This document shows positions 44,985-48,559 of a DNA stretch of 48,559 bases, piece after piece. This stretch comes from an uncultured Bacilli bacterium. GTDB taxonomy: Bacteria > Bacillota_I > Bacilli_A > RFN20 > CAG-826. The translations under genes were made by a program, and so were the position numbers. The notes under the pieces are model-generated. The model had not been told where the DNA came from. It was given only the letters and a program-made list of their open reading frames with translations, and made no database searches. The first letter of the stretch is position 1; each line of letters begins with the position of its first letter. The stretch is from assembly GCA_905235515.1 (NCBI GenBank), contig CAJOLV010000012.1, positions 1 through 48,559 of the forward strand. Reading direction: 5' to 3'.

Positions 44985-45809
44985 TTAAAATTCCTCCCTT
45001 GTAATAGCTTCAACGCATGGAATGATTTCATCAAGTTGAATCATTTCTACTTTGCCTTTATCCATTAATGTCGTGTTTTCTGTTTTAATTGGTAACTTAG
45101 CCAAAATGTTGACATTGTTTTCTTTAGCAAAACCTTCTAAGTGGGATTCACCAAAGACCGTGATATGTTCATCACATTTTGGGCACACCAAGTAGGACAT
45201 ATTTTCAACAACACCTAAAGTATGGATATTCATCATGTTCGCCATCTTTAAAGCTTTAGTAACAATTAAACTCACTAAGTCTTGTGGCGATGTAACGATG
45301 ATTAAATCATCGACTGGCAAGAGTTGAAAAACGCTGAGGGCCACATCACCAGTTCCTGGTGGCATATCAATTAATAGATATTCTAAATCTTCCCATAGAA
45401 CATCTTCATAGAATTGTTTGATAAGATTACCAAGTAATGGTCCTCTCCAAACGATTGGATCAGAAGCGTTTTCTAATAAACAGTTCGCGGACATAATTTT
45501 GATGCCACCATTAGTTAGTAATGGATAAATAAGTCCGTCCTCGCCATAAGCTTGTTCATTAATACCGAATGCCTTTGGGATACTAGGACCAGTAATATCA
45601 GCATCTAAAATTCCGACTGAATATCCCGCTCTATTTAAGTAGACTGCTAAAGATGAGGTGACAAATGATTTGCCAACTCCACCTTTACCAGACAAAACAC
45701 AAACAACTTTTTTAATGCTTGATTGATCGTTTAATTTAGCTTTAATAATTTTTGATTCACAATCGCTTGATTGCGCACAATTTTTGCAATTACCATCACA
45801 ATTTGGCAT
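44985..45809 (-). CDS. mrp: Mrp/NBP35-family ATPase, Fe-S cluster carrier
   Basis: P-loop ATPase of the ApbC/Nbp35 group that carries Fe-S clusters to apo-proteins. 274 residues. The N terminus MPNCDGNCKNCAQSSDC has four cysteines as in the Nbp35 type. The deviant Walker A is SGKGGVGKSFVTSSL (about residue 40), the Walker B region is LIDMPPGTGDVAL, and the bridging C-x2-C is in LVCPKCDEH (about residue 205). GGAGG before the ATG. It follows the short YigZ gene and precedes pepP by 1 base. Confidence 0.92.
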   Translation of the reverse strand: MPNCDGNCKNCAQSSDCESKIIKAKLNDQSSIKKVVCVLSGKGGVGKSFVTSSLAVYLNRAGYSVGILDADITGPSIPKAFGINEQAYGEDGLIYPLLTNGGIKIMSANCLLENASDPIVWRGPLLGNLIKQFYEDVLWEDLEYLLIDMPPGTGDVALSVFQLLPVDDLIIVTSPQDLVSLIVTKALKMANMMNIHTLGVVENMSYLVCPKCDEHITVFGESHLEGFAKENNVNILAKLPIKTENTTLMDKGKVEMIQLDEIIPCVEAITREEF

Positions 45810-45820
45810 GCAACACCCTC

Positions 45821-46186
45821 CTATTGTTCTACTTTTTTAATCGCTTCTACTCCGGCTTGAACATAAGTTCTTAACAATCTACCGGCACCTAACTTAGTGC
45901 CGCCGAAATATCTAGCAACAAAGATTACACAATTATTCAAATCTTTTTTATGTAAGAGCTCCAATAATGGTCGTCCTGCAGTACCTTTTGGTTCTTGGTC
46001 ATCGTTTGACTTACTATTCATTCCCACTCGATAAGCATAAACAATGTGTTTGGCTTTTGGGTGCTCTTTTTTAACTTCCGCCAATAACGACTTGAAATCA
46101 TCAATAGAATTTAATGGTATTAAAATGGAATAAAACTTTGATTTATTCAATTCCACATATCCGTTATATCTCTTATCGATTTGCAT
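45821..46186 (-). CDS. YigZ/IMPACT-family protein, N-terminal domain only
   Basis: 121 residues covering the IMPACT domain: KSKFYSILIPL, HPKAKHIVYAYRVG, SNDDQEPKGTAGRPLLELL and the signature CVIFVARYFGGTKLGAGRLLRTYVQA. Typical YigZ/YvyE proteins have about 210 residues with a second ferredoxin-like domain (DUF1949), which is missing; the stop TAG/TAA region is followed by Mrp after 11 bases, leaving no room for it. The role of the family is unknown, with hints of translation control in eukaryotic IMPACT. TATAAT (46190-46195) lies only 3 bases before the ATG. Confidence 0.85.
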   Translation of the reverse strand: MQIDKRYNGYVELNKSKFYSILIPLNSIDDFKSLLAEVKKEHPKAKHIVYAYRVGMNSKSNDDQEPKGTAGRPLLELLHKKDLNNCVIFVARYFGGTKLGAGRLLRTYVQAGVEAIKKVEQ

Positions 46187-46300
46187 AAAATTATAATCTA
46201 TGTCCTTATTGCAACTTAACTTTTTAATAAGTTATTAGTTCATTAAGACGCATTTTTAGTGTATATTTTTTTATAGAATAAATAAAGCGGAAAAACATTT

Positions 46301-47068
46301 ATGCCAGATTTAGAGAGTAAAAACACATGGGTTTTTAACACTGAAGATGATGGTCCTAAGTGGAACCTATTTAAATCAGAAGTAATCTTAAGATTAGTTG
46401 TTTTTCTCATCGGATTAGTTGGATTATTCGCGATTGGATTTGCTATAGAAATAATCGTTCTAATTGTTAATCCAAACTTGCTTGACTCGGAATCAGATTT
46501 ATATATCCAAGGGTTAGCGACTGTCAACACCACTCAATATCTAATTTTAATTGGGATATTTATATTTGTTTTATGGCCAAGATTGTTTGAATTAATTAAA
46601 AGGTTCAGATACTGGAAACACGTTATTGTTGGCTTAGGTTTTGGTGTTGCCGTTATTGGAATGACTATTCTTTATAACCTAGTAGTATCACAATTTGTCG
46701 AGATGGAAACTAACGCTAATGAGATAGCAGCAGAAAGTATGATAACTCAATATCCCGCTTTATCATTCTTCATCTTGGGTTTAGTTGGTCCAATCTGTGA
46801 AGAATTAACATATCGTTTTGGACTATTCAATATGCTAAAAAGGAAAAATAGGATATTAGCCTACATTATCTCATCATTAGTGTTTGGAATTATCCATTTT
46901 GATTTTACTGGTGATTTAGTTATAGAATTATTGAATTTGCCTGTCTATATCTTATGTGGATCACTCTTTGGAGCAGCATATGATCTCTGTGGTTTTGAGG
47001 GTTCATTAACTGCCCACATGACTAATAATATATACGCGGTAATTCTTACTTTAATAGAACATAAATAA
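46301..47068 (+). CDS. CPBP-family intramembrane metalloprotease
   Basis: 255 residues, about seven hydrophobic segments. CPBP/Abi motifs: EExxxR as CEELTYRFGLF (about residue 167), FxxxH as FGIIHF (about residue 205) and HxxxN as HMTNNIY (about residue 242). These proteins cleave within membranes or process CAAX-like and bacteriocin-related substrates; the target here is unknown. A weak ribosome site (GCGGA) precedes the ATG. A TraX-like gene follows after 1 base, so they form an operon. Confidence 0.88.
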   Translation: MPDLESKNTWVFNTEDDGPKWNLFKSEVILRLVVFLIGLVGLFAIGFAIEIIVLIVNPNLLDSESDLYIQGLATVNTTQYLILIGIFIFVLWPRLFELIKRFRYWKHVIVGLGFGVAVIGMTILYNLVVSQFVEMETNANEIAAESMITQYPALSFFILGLVGPICEELTYRFGLFNMLKRKNRILAYIISSLVFGIIHFDFTGDLVIELLNLPVYILCGSLFGAAYDLCGFEGSLTAHMTNNIYAVILTLIEHK

Positions 47069-47069
47069 T

Positions 47070-47957
47070 ATGGAAAATGAATTAAAATCATATAAAAAGT
47101 GGCAGATTTGTGATGGTTTTGCGCTAAAAATCATTGCTTTATTCACTATGACTCTTGACCATATTGCTGTGGTTGCTACTTACTTTGGTATTGGCAATAC
47201 CGTATTTGATATATTTATGATTTTAGGTCGCATATCTCTACCCTTATTTTGTCTATTAATTGTTGAAGGTGTATTGCACACTAAATCATTTAAAATATAT
47301 GCCTTAAGATTAGGCGTTATGGCTTTATTGATTTCAACCTTCTTAGCGATAGTTGGATATATTCCTTCTTTAGGTTTGGAACAAGCTAAATCATTTGGCA
47401 ATATTTTTCTTGATTTATTAATAGGTGCGACCTTTATCTATTTTATTAAGAAAGATGGTTTAAAAAAGCTACTTTCGTTATTACCATTACTATTCGTTTC
47501 CCTTTCTTTTGCCGCTAATAAATATGAGGCTACCACTGGAGCAGTTGTCCATTGGTTTCCATTCTTTTTAAGGACACAATATGATTTCATCTCTTTTGCC
47601 TTCATATTGGTTTTCTATCTCGCTTATTTAATTAAAGATATATATTTTAAAGCTAGAACAAGTAACGAAGGAGTGTCCATAGATTTATATGCTGGGACTG
47701 ATATTGAAAGAGTTGTAATAAATACAATTTCTTTTGTTCTCTTCATAACAATTGTGCTTTTGTTCCATGTTTTTAGTGGCGTTTTGACCGCCAAATATTA
47801 TGACACCCAAATATTCGCGTTATTTGCTGGTGCATTTGTTTTGCTTTATAACGGGCAAAGAGGGTATAATAGCAAATATTTCCAGTATGGTGGGTATATT
47901 TATTACCCAATTCACATATTGGTAATTGCATTAATTTTCTATCTATTATATTTATAG
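47070..47957 (+). CDS. TraX-family membrane protein
   Basis: 295 residues, about eight hydrophobic segments. The N-terminal KIIALFTMTLDHIAVV and the following ILGRISLPLFCLLIVEGV are the hallmark of TraX, the family that in F plasmid acetylates pilin but is widespread on Gram-positive chromosomes with unknown acyl acceptors. No conjugation gene is nearby, so a chromosomal acyltransferase role is more likely. It begins one base after the CPBP stop with no ribosome site, pointing to coupled translation. Thioredoxin follows after 12 bases. Confidence 0.8.
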   Translation: MENELKSYKKWQICDGFALKIIALFTMTLDHIAVVATYFGIGNTVFDIFMILGRISLPLFCLLIVEGVLHTKSFKIYALRLGVMALLISTFLAIVGYIPSLGLEQAKSFGNIFLDLLIGATFIYFIKKDGLKKLLSLLPLLFVSLSFAANKYEATTGAVVHWFPFFLRTQYDFISFAFILVFYLAYLIKDIYFKARTSNEGVSIDLYAGTDIERVVINTISFVLFITIVLLFHVFSGVLTAKYYDTQIFALFAGAFVLLYNGQRGYNSKYFQYGGYIYYPIHILVIALIFYLLYL

Positions 47958-47969
47958 GAGGACAAAACA

Positions 47970-48275
47970 ATGATTGATTATATTAATGATCAAGATAAGT
48001 TTGATGAATTTATTAAAGATGGAACTGTTTTAATAGATTTCTTTGCTACATGGTGTGGACCATGCAAGATGCTTTCACCTGTTATTGAACAAGTTGAAAA
48101 AGAACAACCAGAATTAAAGATTGTCAAAGTTGATGTCGATGAAGCTCCAATGATTGCTGCTAAATATGGTATCCAAGCCATTCCAACTCTTTATTTATTA
48201 AAAGATGGCAAGATTGTTGATAAGAGAATGGGATATATCAACAAGAATCAACTTGAAAGTTTTCTCGCTAAATAG
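47970..48275 (+). CDS. trxA: Thioredoxin
   Basis: Cytoplasmic protein-disulfide reductase. 101 residues, active site WCGPCKM (about residue 30), buried Asp in LIDFFA and cis-Pro in QAIPTLYLLKDGK (about residue 75). AGGAGG precedes the ATG. It is co-directional with CPBP and TraX. No terminator lies before the tRNA-Gly promoter, so transcripts may run on to the hairpin at 48403. Confidence 0.96.
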   Translation: MIDYINDQDKFDEFIKDGTVLIDFFATWCGPCKMLSPVIEQVEKEQPELKIVKVDVDEAPMIAAKYGIQAIPTLYLLKDGKIVDKRMGYINKNQLESFLAK

Positions 48276-48276
48276 T

Positions 48277-48306
48277 TTGAAAAATATCCACTAGCGGTTA
48301 TATAAT
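48277..48306 (+). promoter_or_regulatory. Promoter of tRNA-Gly
   Basis: TTGAAA (48277-48282), 18-base spacer, perfect TATAAT (48301-48306); predicted start is about 6 bases before the tRNA. Confidence 0.75.
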
Positions 48307-48319
48307 ATACCGCGGTGAT

Positions 48320-48393
48320 GCAGGCGTAGTTCAATGGTAGAACTTCAGCCTTCCAAGCTGATCACGCGGGTTCGATTCCCGTCGCCTGCTCCA
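48320..48393 (+). tRNA. tRNA-Gly (anticodon TCC), CCA encoded
   Basis: Complete cloverleaf: acceptor GCAGGCG pairs with CGCCTGC, D arm GTTC/GAAC, anticodon stem TCAGC/GCTGA with loop CTTCCAA, T arm CGGGT-TCGATTC-CCGTC-like, discriminator T and encoded CCA. Monocistronic, with a strong promoter upstream and a hairpin-T terminator downstream. Confidence 0.97.
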
Positions 48394-48402
48394 GATGCAT
48401 TG

Positions 48403-48447
48403 AAAAGGGGCTGTTAAGAAATTAAAATCTTAACACCCTTTTCTTTT
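48403..48447. terminator. Long terminator hairpin after tRNA-Gly
   Basis: Two stacked stems, AAAAGGG/CCCTTTT and GTTAAGA/TCTTAAC, with a small bulge and an 8-base loop, followed by CTTTT on the plus strand and preceded by AAAA. It can act on both strands, so it may also end a minus-strand gene entering from the right edge. Confidence 0.75.
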
Positions 48448-48475
48448 GGTAAACAACTACGTTGTTAAGAAATTA
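48412..48475. repeat. 13-base direct repeat flanking the terminator end
   Basis: TGTTAAGAAATTA occurs at 48412-48424 (inside the terminator) and again at 48463-48475, 51 bases apart. It may be chance in AT-rich DNA or a short duplication. Confidence 0.4.
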
Positions 48476-48559
48476 TTTATTTGCTCTTTTATATGATTTT
48501 CTTAGCGTTTCATTTTTACCTTTTCTTGGCTTTTTATTCAAAATTTTCTCAATATTTAT
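48473..48559 (-). CDS. Possible C-terminal fragment of a gene cut by the right edge
   Basis: The minus strand is open for all 28 codons to the window edge and ends in TAA at 48473. The residues are strongly basic (ILNKKPRKGKNETLRKSYKR, then ANK), suggesting a nucleic-acid or ribosome contact. The terminator at 48403-48447 is placed correctly to end such a gene. Too short to identify. Confidence 0.35.
   Translation of the reverse strand: MNIEKILNKKPRKGKNETLRKSYKRANK

Noticed and set aside
46187-46195. Leaderless start for the short YigZ gene
   Set aside because: TATAAT ends only 3 bases before the ATG, so transcription would start inside the gene; another -10 or start must be used and the case is unclear.
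46243-46533. 96-codon minus-strand open frame over the start of the CPBP gene
   Set aside because: It overlaps a CPBP gene with clear motifs and shows no family pattern or ribosome site.
47070-47957. Conjugation module suggested by TraX
   Set aside because: No relaxase, coupling protein or pilin gene is nearby; TraX-like proteins are common on chromosomes.

Overview
This window comes from the chromosome of an AT-rich, non-Mycoplasma member of the Bacilli/Mollicutes side of the Firmicutes. Several things point there. Gene order repeatedly matches Bacillus: ezrA-iscS-thiI beside rpsD; pepV-trmB-YtpR-like; gmk-priA-rsmB-rlmN-stp-prkC-rsgA-rpe next to rpmB. EzrA is present, S4 and L28 are zinc-free, and glycogen synthesis uses a GlgC/GlgD pair. 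TGA is used as a stop (for example the ATGA overlaps of rsgA/rpe and trmB/YtpR-like) and Trp is TGG, so the standard bacterial code applies. No mobile element, CRISPR array or prophage was seen. A gut-type RF39/Erysipelotrichia/Acholeplasma-like lineage is an inference; the species was not identified.

Layout. 203-5348 (-): thiI, iscS, ezrA and a DUF1295 membrane protein. 5414-6205 (+): rpsD behind a promoter and a structured leader. 6256-11299 (-): NAD salvage (pncB), YtpR-like, trmB, pepV, an ECF S-component and coaX. 11353-17443 (-): leuS and glgA-glgD-glgC. 17538-18244 (+): a small membrane protein and rpmB. 18294-27706 (-): a housekeeping operon headed by gmk. 27769-29145 (+): rqcH-type NFACT gene. 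29142-30224 (-): trmL, ppa. 30304-30786 (+): thioredoxin-like lipoprotein. 30899-39282 (-): pncA, PPi-type pfk and the complete atpIBEFHAGDC operon. 39414-41054 (+): TGS-domain nucleoside kinase. 41099-46186 (-): DUF5677 protein, glpK, broken pepP, Mrp/NBP35 ATPase, short YigZ. 46301-48393 (+): CPBP protease, TraX-like protein, thioredoxin and tRNA-Gly. The right edge may hold the tail of one more minus-strand gene. No gene-free stretch exceeds 300 bases.

Functionally the window links translation and its quality control (rpsD, rpmB, leuS, rlmN, trmB, trmL, rsgA, rqcH), energy metabolism (ATP synthase, PPi-PFK, PPase, glycerol kinase, glycogen) and cofactor salvage (pantothenate, nicotinate/nicotinamide).

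Most notable observations: (1) an RsmB homologue that has lost its SAM-binding loop and both motif cysteines; (2) an ATP-synthase c subunit with a carboxylate in each helix, the pattern of Na+-binding two-carboxylate rotors; (3) single-base frame breaks in atpH and pepP; (4) a group of promoters whose -10 box lies 6-12 bases before ATG with no Shine-Dalgarno, implying leaderless or near-leaderless mRNAs, including gmk; (5) a PrkC-type kinase with no membrane or PASTA part; (6) a conserved housekeeping cluster from which rpoZ, coaBC, def and fmt are absent. No clearly new multi-gene system was found.
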